Assembly (NCBI RefSeq): GCF_001661265.1
Contig: NW_017567000.1
Span: forward strand, 411,949-475,443
Origin: Saitoella complicata NRRL Y-17804
Lineage: Eukaryota; Ascomycota; Saitoellomycetes; Saitoellales; Saitoellaceae
Direction: 5' to 3'
DNA length: 63,495 nucleotides
Positions 40,873 through 49,536 of this stretch are shown here, in pieces (the first letter of the stretch is position 1; the number at the start of each line of letters is the position of its first letter). The notes below the pieces were generated by a model. It was given only the letters and a program-made list of their open reading frames with translations, was not told the DNA's origin and searched no databases. The translations under genes were made by a program, and so were the position numbers.

Positions 40873-42073
40873 TCATACCGCACCAACCTTTTTCGCCCCC
40901 CCACCCCCCTCAACCCCAACCTCCGTCCCACAAGTCCCACACCTCCCCCCACCCTGTTTGATCATCTCGACCCCCTCTCCACAAAATATACTCAAACAAA
41001 CCCCACAAACCCATCCAATCTCCACGACCCTCTTATGACAAAAACACGCTGCGCGGAAATCGACGTTTGATTGGAGGGGGAGGAGGAGGGTGGGGCGGAG
41101 GGGGGGTGGGGGGAGGAAGAGGTGGAGGAGGTATTGGAGGAGGGAGGGAGTGGGGGGGGAGAGGGGATGTGAGGGTGAGGATAGGGAGGAGGGGGAGAGG
41201 GGGAGGGGGAGGTAGAGGCCGGAGGTTGCGTCGGCGGCTTGTTGGAGAAAGGAGGTTGAGGTTCCGGTTTCGGGGTGGTCAATTGTTGTTGTGGTGGTGG
41301 AGGAGGGTGTGAGGGAGCATACGTCGATTGGAATGCGCTATGGTCGGATTAGTAAGTATAATTGCAAACGCGGGGACGGTAGAACGTACCTTCTTCTGCG
41401 CCGCAAAAATACAATTCATCATGGCCACATATCCCTCCCTCCCCTCCCCACTGACACTCAACACAAAAACCCTACTCCTGATCCCCCCCACTCCCCCGAC
41501 CTCCGTCTCAACACGATTGATATACGTCAGAGCTCGTGTTAGTGCGCCGGCGATGAGGGAGGATGATTGGGTTGTGGAGGTGGAGGTTGTTGGGTGGGAG
41601 AGGAAAGAGCGGAGGTTGTGGTGGACGGTATCGTCGACAGTACGGAAGGGGCGGTAGGAGTTTGCGAGGCGGGAGTGGGTGGTGTCGTCTGTGACGGTTT
41701 CCTCACCCGCAGCTTGTGGTGGTGCTGGGGCTGGTGCTTTTGATTGTGAGGGGTTGATGTCTGGATAGAGAAATTCTGCACGATCAATATGTGACGCCAA
41801 CACCGCAACCCGATTATCATGACTCAACGCAAGATGCGCATTAACGAAAATCAGTAGCTGCGCCAATGCTTTCTCGAGTGGGAGAGTTGAGGAGAGGGAT
41901 CCCCACGCGAAGGGGTTCGTGTCGAGGATTACGACGAGGAGGGATGGAGTGTCGTCTGTGAATCGTGGTTAGTCCTGATCACCAGCAGACCTAGGCACGG
42001 ATTCACCTTCTTGGATTGACTGGTTGGGTTGAGAGGCTTCGATGCCTTGGGGTAGGGTTTTGAAGGCGTCCAT
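40873..42073 (-). CDS. TFB4: TFIIH core subunit Tfb4 (p34)
   Basis: Exons (minus) 42073-42007, 41955-41390 and 41337-40873 give 365 residues. Exon 1 encodes [14 protein letters not shown]; the phase-1 junction yields [18 protein letters not shown], the start of the family's von Willebrand A-like domain. Exon 2 ends CIFAAQKK and splices to RIPIDVC, another conserved block, through a GTACGT...CCATAG intron. The last exon has [14 protein letters not shown] and the C-terminal zinc-binding region ([20 protein letters not shown], later CGTCGTEV). Tfb4 pairs with Ssl1 in the TFIIH core for transcription and nucleotide excision repair. Low-complexity inserts rich in Pro/Ser/Leu separate the blocks. 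Divergent from the Trf4/5 gene by 155 bases. Confidence 0.95.
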
Positions 42074-42228
42074 GGTTCCGTGATGGAGGTTATCTTCGTT
42101 ACAGACCGATGTCGTAGCCGTATGCGGGATTCTGCACGTTCACTCAAAGTTTCGGGTACGGTGCGCGACGACAATCTCAACGCGTTTTGCTGAGGAAGGA
42201 AGATCCTTGCAATTGTTGAAAGGCAATC

Positions 42229-44451
42229 ATGGCCCGTTCAGCAAGTCAATCATCCGGCCGCAAAGGCCGAGGCGGTAGCAGCGACAAGGGTTCCGGCTCC
42301 AAAGCAAAAGGCGGCAAAAAGGTCGAGAAGGGGTCCCAAGGCAAAAAGAAAGGCGGTCGATTCTCACAGGAGAACAAAGTCTCGAAAGATCTCAAACGAG
42401 AGATGAGTGTCGCGAAAAGCAAGGGAGACGAGAAGAAGGCGAAGAAAGCGAAGAAGGAGCAGAAGGCGCAGGAGAAGAGGGATAAGGAGGAGCAGAAGGC
42501 GAATGCGACAGTTGATACGTTGGGGGCGAATGACGATTTTATCGCTTTCGACTTCTCCGACGAAGAAGACTCGGACGACTCGTCAACCTCAGACTCTGAC
42601 AGCGACAGCGAATCTGAAGAGGCGTCTGACGAGTCGAACGAGAAAGGCTTCCTCGGCCGCGCAGCAGACAAAGTCAAGAAATTCATGCAAGACACAAAAT
42701 CCACCCTCTCCCTAAAACGCAAACGCGACTCCGACACCTCCGAATCCGACTCCGCCAAACGTGCACGAAAAGCCGGACACCCCTGGACCATCAACAAATC
42801 CTACTCCAACGAAAAAGAAGTCGCCCGAATCCTCCACCGCGAAATCCTCGATTTCGTAGAATACCTAGGTCCAACCCCCGAAGAACACGAATTACGACAT
42901 CTCGTCGTCGAGCGCATCCGTGCAGTCGTTAGGAAGACTTGGCCGCAAACCGAGGTACGTGTGTTTGGATCGTATGATACGCGGCTTTATTTACCGACGA
43001 GTGATATCGATCTCGTGGTGTTGTCTACTGGGGCTGTGGTGTATGAGAAGAAGTCGCATTTGTACCAGTTGTCGCAGGCGCTTACACGCGCTGGAATTGC
43101 GCAGAAGATGCAAGTTATCGCTGGTGCGAGCGTGCCGATTATCAAATTTGTCGACACCCTCACACAGATCTCGGTCGATGTTTCCTTTAACAAACCCAGT
43201 GGTCTCATCGGTGCGCAGGTCATCAAGGGATATTGCCAGTCCATGCCGGCACTGCGACCATTGGTGTTGGTGATCAAGTGGTTACTCCAACAGCGAGACC
43301 TGAATGAAGTATACACAGGCGGTTTAGGCTCCTACGCCATCATCTGCATCTGCGTCTCATTCCTCCAACTCCACCCAAAACTCAGCACCCACCAAATCTC
43401 AGCCTCCGAAAACCTCGGCGTCCTCCTCATGGAATTCTTCGAACTCTACGGTTCGCGATTCAACTACGACACAGTCGGTATCTCGATCGCGGGGAACGGT
43501 GGTAAAGGCGCGTATTTTCGGAAAGCGGCACGGGGGTGGATTAATCATGGACAGACGTATTTGTTGAGTATTGAGGATCCGAGTGATGAGGGGAATGATA
43601 TTGCGAAGGCGAGTCGGGGCATTATGAGGGTTAAGGCTGCGTTTAGTGGGGCATATAGTTTGTTGCAGAGGAGGATGTTTGAGGTTCATGAAGTCCATGC
43701 TGAGGGTCTTGGCTCGAAACGGGGAGGGGCGAGGCATATGAAGTTTGGAGGTGGTGAGGGGAAGGGGAAGGGGAAGGGAGAGGGGGAGGGGGAGGGGGTG
43801 CAGGAGGACTTGTGTTTGTTGAAGGCGGTTGTTGGAATTGATGAGAAGATTTTGAAGATGCGACGGAAATTGGGTGAGGTGTTTTACTCCCGCAAACTCC
43901 ATAACGAACTCGGTATCAAAGAAGGCGACATGGTCATTCCTCCCCTCCCTCCCACCGACACGGGGGATTTGGGGTTGAATCTCCCGCCTGCGGCACAGGA
44001 GGTGATGAAGAATGGGGGTGATAGGGGAAGAGTGAGGAAAGGGAATGATGTCAAGTATTTGGCGGATTATCATTCGAGTTCGGCAAGTGAGGGGGAGGAT
44101 CCAAGGACTGCGCATCGACATGATCCTATCGTCGTTACGGAGGTTGTGGGCTCGAGGGCACCGACCACCACCACGGCTCCGATGTCGCCGAGGAAGAAGG
44201 CACCAACCGCGGTGACGTACATCAACTCTTCCTCCGGCGACGAATCCGAAAACGGGTCCCCTAACAAGGCACCAACGGCGGTGACAGCGGAAGACAGTTT
44301 TACGGATTCGAGGACGAAGAGTGTCGGGATCAATAAGGATGCGAAGAGGAAGTATTGGGCTACGAAGGGTGGGGGAATGAGTGTGCCGACTGCGTTGGTG
44401 AAGGAGGGGAGTGGGAGTGGGGTTGTTGATGTTAGTTCGGATGATGAGTAA
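42229..44451 (+). CDS. Non-canonical poly(A) polymerase, Trf4/5 (Cid14) family
   Basis: 740 residues, one exon, ATG at 42229. The N-terminal about 180 residues are Lys/Asp/Glu/Ser-rich, with a nuclear-targeting style. The nucleotidyltransferase domain has GSYDTRLYLPTSDIDLVV with catalytic Asp259 and Asp261 and a third Asp317 (ISVDVSF), then a poly(A)-polymerase-associated domain with LGVLLMEFFELYG and YLLSIEDPSDEGNDI. These enzymes adenylate aberrant nuclear RNAs in the TRAMP complex for exosome decay. The C-terminal third is Gly/Glu/Lys-rich and then low-complexity with short motifs repeated twice (KAPTAVT). Shares a 155-bp divergent promoter with TFB4. Assignment is strong; the paralogue is not determined. 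Confidence 0.95.
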   Translation: MARSASQSSGRKGRGGSSDKGSGSKAKGGKKVEKGSQGKKKGGRFSQENKVSKDLKREMSVAKSKGDEKKAKKAKKEQKAQEKRDKEEQKANATVDTLGANDDFIAFDFSDEEDSDDSSTSDSDSDSESEEASDESNEKGFLGRAADKVKKFMQDTKSTLSLKRKRDSDTSESDSAKRARKAGHPWTINKSYSNEKEVARILHREILDFVEYLGPTPEEHELRHLVVERIRAVVRKTWPQTEVRVFGSYDTRLYLPTSDIDLVVLSTGAVVYEKKSHLYQLSQALTRAGIAQKMQVIAGASVPIIKFVDTLTQISVDVSFNKPSGLIGAQVIKGYCQSMPALRPLVLVIKWLLQQRDLNEVYTGGLGSYAIICICVSFLQLHPKLSTHQISASENLGVLLMEFFELYGSRFNYDTVGISIAGNGGKGAYFRKAARGWINHGQTYLLSIEDPSDEGNDIAKASRGIMRVKAAFSGAYSLLQRRMFEVHEVHAEGLGSKRGGARHMKFGGGEGKGKGKGEGEGEGVQEDLCLLKAVVGIDEKILKMRRKLGEVFYSRKLHNELGIKEGDMVIPPLPPTDTGDLGLNLPPAAQEVMKNGGDRGRVRKGNDVKYLADYHSSSASEGEDPRTAHRHDPIVVTEVVGSRAPTTTTAPMSPRKKAPTAVTYINSSSGDESENGSPNKAPTAVTAEDSFTDSRTKSVGINKDAKRKYWATKGGGMSVPTALVKEGSGSGVVDVSSDDE

Positions 44452-44725
44452 GAATGGACCTTCGAAGTATGTTGGTTTTGAGACGGGATATACGAAGAGG
44501 GGCAAAGAGGAGATGGAGAGGTTGTAGAAGGATGTTCTACTGGTATATTTCTGGCGTTTTGGAAGGATATTGAGAGCTCGCATAGCATGGTATAGCCCCT
44601 GTAACGTCGATGTAACGTCGATTCCTCCTTCCCGTGATCTCACCGTGCAAGGCTCGTGCACCTGCATCACCCCAAACTCCGGAGATCACCTCCAAAAAAA
44701 AAATCGAAAGAAAACAAAATAGAAC

Positions 44726-45105
44726 ATGTCACAACAAAAGCCTTGGACTGCGCGGCTTGCAGATTTTGCGCACAAGACGACTCTGATGGGGCTTTTTGGG
44801 TTGACGCGTACGTGACTTCTCTCTCCTTCAGCTGTGTCGCCTCCGAGGGATCCAACGGCGGGCTGCGGCTGCGGCTGCGAGGCGGTGTGTGAGAGAACGT
44901 TTGCTGATGTGGTGCTGCTATAGTCTATGGAACCGTCTTGACAGGCCAACTCTACTGGAACATGCGCTCACGCCGAATCGCGGCCGAGGAGGCAATGAAG
45001 ACGGCAGAACTGATCGATTCGGCGAATAGCGTGCCGGATTCGAACGCGAATGTGGGAAGTGGTGTACCGGTGACGGATACTGCGCATGCGACGGAGAGGG
45101 CATGA
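44726..45105 (+). CDS. COX14: Cytochrome c oxidase assembly protein Cox14-like
   Basis: A two-exon gene, 44726-44807 and 44924-45105, giving 87 residues. The intron (116 nt, GTACGT...CTATAG) splices in phase 1 to give GLFGLTLYGTVLTGQLYWNMR, a single membrane segment. The N-terminus (WTARLADFAHKTTLMGLFGLT) matches the Cox14/COA3-type pattern of a short amphipathic region followed by one helix, and the tail is polar. Fungal Cox14 is a small inner-membrane protein that links Cox1 synthesis (Mss51) to complex IV assembly. Size and topology fit; assignment rests on a short motif, so it is good rather than certain. Confidence 0.75.
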
Positions 45106-46037
45106 TGAGGTTGACCGGAAGATTTAGAGGGTTGGTGAATGTTTCGGGTTTTTACAATGGCGTTAAGGTATGTTCGACGGCGTTGGTGTCGTGACTTTTG
45201 CTGACTCTGATGTTGCAGGTTTCTTTTTGATTTATATATTTCTCAATGCATTGCAAGTCACATCCAATCATCTTCTCTCGCTGTCTCTTCGATATCCCCT
45301 TGTGAATCGCGGCCAAGTGATCATTGTGTGTCCTCGTTTTGCTCTTCCCGTTGCCCTGCAACCTGAGCCCTGCTCTCGTCGCTTTGTCTGGTTTGTGGCA
45401 TGAAATCACCTACAATGCGCGAAGTGGCCGGTCGGTTTCTGCTCTCCAAGGTTTGTTTGTCCCTCCCGCTCTCTACTCGATCATGAGCGGTGGCATCGCG
45501 TCTCTTCAGCTTCGAGGTGAGATGCAGCGTGTATTGTAACAAACAATATTCGCAGCCATTATCATGGCGTCTCGACCAGTGCTCGTGTCAACGGTTACCG
45601 TCCTGAGGACATATGCACAGCTGCAAAGAAGCTTAAGTAGCTCCTACGGCATCCTTGGTGCTCCTGCGTCTGAACTACCAATTCATACGAACAGACCACA
45701 ACTATTACTTTATATAGCTGCAGACGCTCGGGTGAGGATTTTCGACATCCGCGAAGAATACCATGACCATGGCCATGACTGCGCAGAAGGAAATACATGG
45801 GATGCATATTAATACGACTCTGACTCTGCAAAGTGAGCAGTGGTTGCCCAGTCGTTCTACAGTAACACAGGCTTGTGAAGCACGGCAGAAGAGGAAAAGG
45901 AAACATCATCATCATCATCATCATCATTGAACGGTCCATAAAACTCGGTACACAACTTGTCCAATCAGGACGCGGCAAAAAAAAGAAATGTCATAAAGCC
46001 ATCTCCGAATCTCGATCGCAAACCCTTTCCATTATCC
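45106..46037. other. Convergent intergenic region
   Basis: About 930 bases between the Cox14-like gene and the next minus-strand gene. Short frames (for instance about 80 codons from 45564 on the plus strand) resemble nothing known. A CAT trinucleotide run is listed separately. Confidence 0.4.
45904..45927. repeat. (CAT)8 trinucleotide microsatellite
   Basis: Eight perfect CAT copies in non-coding sequence. Confidence 0.9.
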
Positions 46038-46150
46038 TTAAATGTGTTGCAGCGGGCTGAAATTCGTCGCATTGTCAATCTCAGCAAACAGTGCATCGAA
46101 GTCGAAACCAGGCTCATCGGTGTACTCAGGCGCGACGTCCTCGAGCTCAT
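46038..46150 (-). other. Coding-like frame beyond the annotated end of the C2H2 gene
   Basis: Immediately past the TGA at 46151, a different minus-strand frame is open to a TAA at 46038-46040 and reads as plausible protein: LLNELEDVAPEYTDEPGFDF then DALFAEIDNATNFSPLQHI. The acidic, Phe/Leu-dotted composition resembles the tail of the zinc-finger protein at 38355-40235. A missed intron or a frameshift would connect it to the preceding frame, but I find no junction with good splice signals and a normal length. Confidence 0.5.
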
Positions 46151-47602
46151 TCAGCAATATATCCCATCCATGTCCACCATATCCGTCTCCGGGAGCTGCT
46201 GCTCGGTAGGTTTAGGCGGCGTCCCTTGATAGCTAGTAGCGGGAGTAAACGCCGGGACTGCGCATGGAGACGACGACCACGGTTGCGATTGAGGAGTTGC
46301 TGTAAGGGATGGAGATGGAGGTGATACAGCAATGACCGAGAACGAGAGCGAGGCCTGCGTAGACGCCAGACAAGCAGGCATTGCGGAGGTGAACACAGTC
46401 ACAGGCACGTCAGTATCGACCTTCCTCTTCTTCCTCGTATGTTTGGCCACTGGAAGCATAGGCACCGACGTGTGCGGATCGAGAGGAACCGGAACACGTT
46501 GCGTTTGTGGGATCGACTCGTGATTCATAGCGGCATGGAGACAAATGTCTTCCACCGTGCCAGGTGGAGATGCGCAACCGGCGACGGGGCATAACCAGAG
46601 TAGTGTCGACGTGGAGACAGGTGCTTGTCTGCACCTGGACGGATTACCGTGAGAAAGGCGGGACTGCACTGCCGGAGCTGGATTTTGGTGGGGAGCAGGG
46701 GCTGGTCGTATTGCTGATGATTGGAATAAGACTGAGGCGGTATCGAGGTGTTGCAAATACCATTGTAGGCTGGGATGTACTGCGACGATGTATGCGAAGA
46801 AATCATTTGCATCTCTTACTTGGCGTCCACACGCGGTGACTGCAGAGCGCCGCGGTTGAGAGATTTGAGCGTGGGTGAGAGCATCCGTAGACGGCAGAGC
46901 TGAATCCTGTGACGGGACTGTGACTGGTTGTCGTTTTATGTAGGGAAGCTTGGGGTGTTCTGCGGCAATGTGTGCGAGGAGATCCTCGGTATCTCTTACC
47001 GGGTGTAGGCACCATTTGACTGAACAGCACCATGATTGTGGGATATGAGAGAAGGGTTCCGGATTAGCGGTTTTGACGCAGCTTGGTATTTTGGAAGTGA
47101 TGTCGGTCTTGCAATCGGCCACGCCAGAGAGATTGGTGAAAAAATCTTGGCTTGTGAGGGGAGCATGGAAGTGCAATGGTCGCTTGAAGGGTATCGAAGG
47201 GGTTGCTATGGTATCACATTCCCGCTTAACGGCGGTATGATAACCAAGACCTCCTGGCACTGTTCGCTCCTCAGGCTTCACTTCCTCCTTCTCGCTTGAG
47301 ATGCCTTGGTTTCGTCCCAAGGCCTCCTCCAAGAACTCCTGTAATATGAGCCCATGCTGCTGACGGATGACGTTCTGCACCCTGACCAACTCAAGCGGGT
47401 CAAGAACTAGAAAAACCCGCCAACCCCGGGGCTTTGCGAGAGGTGGTTCCGTTAGCGCTGGGATACGCGGAGGGTTAGTAATGAAGTCGTCCGAGAATGT
47501 ACGCGTCTGTATATTAGCTATCAGTGCTCTGAAAAGAGGCACGCGTTGCTGATTTACCCCGTTGACCTCTTGCGGGAACGGTAATCCAGCTGAGCCCGAC
47601 AT
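46151..47602 (-). CDS. C2H2 zinc-finger protein, possible frameshift near its end
   Basis: 483 residues from the ATG at 47602 (MSGSAGLPFPQEVNG); upstream in-frame codons translate a CT-rich leader. Two good fingers of the form C-x4-C...H-x4-H are visible (WCCSVKWCLHPVRDTEDLLA ending HIAAEH, and WLCPVAGCASPPGTVEDICL ending HAAMNH). Between them is a degenerate one (ACGRQVRDANDFFAYIVAVH) lacking the first Cys and first His. The N-terminal 100 residues (IQTRTFSDDFITNPPRIP, FLVLDPLELVRVQNVIRQQ) look ordered. A KHTRKKRKVD stretch is a likely nuclear signal. The annotated end (DMDGIYC) is abrupt, and an acidic coding-like tail follows in another frame. Probably a lineage-specific transcription factor. 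Confidence 0.7.
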   Translation of the reverse strand: MSGSAGLPFPQEVNGVNQQRVPLFRALIANIQTRTFSDDFITNPPRIPALTEPPLAKPRGWRVFLVLDPLELVRVQNVIRQQHGLILQEFLEEALGRNQGISSEKEEVKPEERTVPGGLGYHTAVKRECDTIATPSIPFKRPLHFHAPLTSQDFFTNLSGVADCKTDITSKIPSCVKTANPEPFSHIPQSWCCSVKWCLHPVRDTEDLLAHIAAEHPKLPYIKRQPVTVPSQDSALPSTDALTHAQISQPRRSAVTACGRQVRDANDFFAYIVAVHPSLQWYLQHLDTASVLFQSSAIRPAPAPHQNPAPAVQSRLSHGNPSRCRQAPVSTSTLLWLCPVAGCASPPGTVEDICLHAAMNHESIPQTQRVPVPLDPHTSVPMLPVAKHTRKKRKVDTDVPVTVFTSAMPACLASTQASLSFSVIAVSPPSPSLTATPQSQPWSSSPCAVPAFTPATSYQGTPPKPTEQQLPETDMVDMDGIYC

Positions 47603-48058
47603 CACCGACCAGATGGCGAGTAGGGATAAATGCGTGAGTAGACAGCACGAGAAAGCAAATAAAACAGATAAGAAGCAACAATAAAAAGATACAGAGTCAC
47701 TGATACACCGACAGGAGTCGAATATCGAGGGGGTCAGGTGGAGGTGGTGTTGAGAGAGGGGAGGGGGTAAGGTTGCATAAAGTTTGGGGTTTAGAAAGGT
47801 CCCGCGGCGAAGGTGGGGAGGAAAGGGGTCACACTGCACGTATGCGAAGGGAAGATACGGTAAAAAGGTATGAATACTGTTTATAATGTCCCTATCCTCA
47901 ATTCATTGTCCAATCGCATGTCCGCGTCACCCGCTTACAACCCTCAAAACCGTAAAGAAACAGAGAAAACGTAACGCCCATAACCAAAGAAAACTCAAGC
48001 ATGACACCGCTGTATCGTATACAACCCTTTTCAACGATCCTTGAACACCTCTGTCGCC
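47603..48058. other. Promoter of the C2H2 gene and 3' region of the next one
   Basis: About 455 bases between tandem minus-strand genes. Includes a pyrimidine-rich leader on the minus strand. No gene seen. Confidence 0.4.
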
Positions 48059-49316
48059 TCACGCACCCGTCATCGACATACCCTCCGACTTCTCCACCCC
48101 CTCAATCTTCATCTTCTTCCTACACGGCTCCGTGGCTTCCCGCTCCAAATGCTCCGCGATTTTAATGGAGCTCACCGGACTCGGCAGTTGCTGAGACACA
48201 TCAGGCTCCTTTACTTCTTCCTCAGTCTTCGGCGACGTCAGACTTTCCAATTTCTTTCTCTCCATCTCCTTCATGAACGTTCCCTCCTTCTTCTTCCTCC
48301 ACTCCCGATGCTTCGTATTCATATGCAACATCATACCACGAAAAACCCCCGACTGGACCTCCTTACCCTTCTCGCACTTTTCATATGGACACTTCCAATA
48401 CACCTGGTGAGCATCCTGGTGCCTCGCCCGAACGTGTTGCACCCAGCCGCGCCGGAACTGGTCTTCGGTGGAAATGAATCTGCAGCCGCTCAAAGGGCAG
48501 CGCCAAATGGGTCTCAAGATACGAATCGGTGTTGGAAAGGTACCATGATGATGAGCGCGTTTAATGTGTGCCATGCACCCGAGGAGGGAGGAATGGTTCT
48601 CGGGGCACGTCGATACTGTACATGGGTAAATGTATTCTGATTCGTCGTCTGCCGGATTCGGGGGGAGAGGAGGGGCGGGAGGGCGAGATGAGTATGACTT
48701 GCCGTTGAGTTGGATACCGGGGTGTTTCTGACCCATGTGGGAAGTGATGCCTTTCAGGGAGAAAGACATTTTGTCGCAACCTGCGACTGAACAGGGCCAG
48801 AGGATCGTACCCTTCGTGCAAGAGAAGGAGGGGCGAGGAGGAGGGGCGAGCAACGTCGGGCTCGGGCTCTCGAGTTGTTTCTTCTTGGTGGCCCTAAGTG
48901 GAGACGGCGGGGTTATCTTGATTTCGACAAACTGAGTTTCCTCGATGGAGACCGGGGTAATTGGGGAAGGGACTGTGGTATTGTTCGCTGCAGCAGTGCG
49001 GTGCTCGTCTATCGTGAGAATGTTGGCACTCGAGGCAGAGTCGATACCGATTTTCAACTGAGGAGCTGTAAGAGGAGCTATCTTTGAGGATAAGCCCCAG
49101 GATACAACAAAAGAGTGCACTGGACTCACCAGAGAGCTCGTTTCCTTTCAGATTCGGGGATGTATGCCGTGCTTCCGGACCCAACACAGAGCTCGGAACG
49201 GCTCCAAGGTCGTAGCTACTCCTCCACTCCATCCCACACTCCTCAAAATGATTTCGTTCCGCACGCTCCCTCCTCAATCGCTCAACAGTAGTAGGAGGTA
49301 TAGCAAGTCCCTCCAT
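48059..49316 (-). CDS. C2H2 protein with four zinc fingers
   Basis: Exons (minus) 49316-49130 and 49065-48059 give 397 residues. The intron has a GTGAGT donor; only the acceptor at TTACAG (exon starting CTCCTCAG) keeps the finger frame, giving a 64-nt intron. Four fingers of C-x4-C...H-x4-H type stand in a row: LWPCSVAGCDKM..., YIYPCTVSTCPEN..., IWRCPLSGCRFI... and YWKCPYEKCEKG.... The C-terminus is Lys/Glu-rich with a KEMERKKLES helix. The same finger spacing as in the neighbour at 46-47.6 kb suggests descent from a common gene. Likely DNA- or RNA-binding; targets unknown. Divergent from glucosidase II beta. Confidence 0.78.
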
Positions 49317-49536
49317 CCAGAATAAATGCTGCGGTAAAGGAGAAGAATCGAGATCAGCGAAGGAATGAAAGCAGTTAGCGAATAGAGGATAAAACAGATA
49401 TTGAAGCAGAAGAAGAGAAGGATTCAGTAGGTATTTCCGAGCAATTGCAAGTTTGGTTGTGGGTTTGGTTGGGCCCCTGCAGCTGCCGCGGCGGTCACTT
49501 CGTCAGGTTTCCAGGTTTCCCGGTTTCCAGCCAACA
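49317..49536. promoter_or_regulatory. Divergent promoter, C2H2 gene / glucosidase II beta
   Basis: 220 bases between two divergent start codons, including a repeated GGTTTCCAGGTTTCCCGGTT stretch near 49505-49528 just before the plus-strand ATG. No factor site assigned. Confidence 0.5.

Noticed and set aside
43399-44670. 423-codon frame opposite the Trf4/5 gene
   Set aside because: Shadow of the catalytic and tail regions of a clear polymerase gene.
46810-46880. Decayed central finger of the 46-47.6 kb protein as a functional zinc site
   Set aside because: It lacks the first Cys and first His of the neighbouring fingers, so zinc binding is unlikely.
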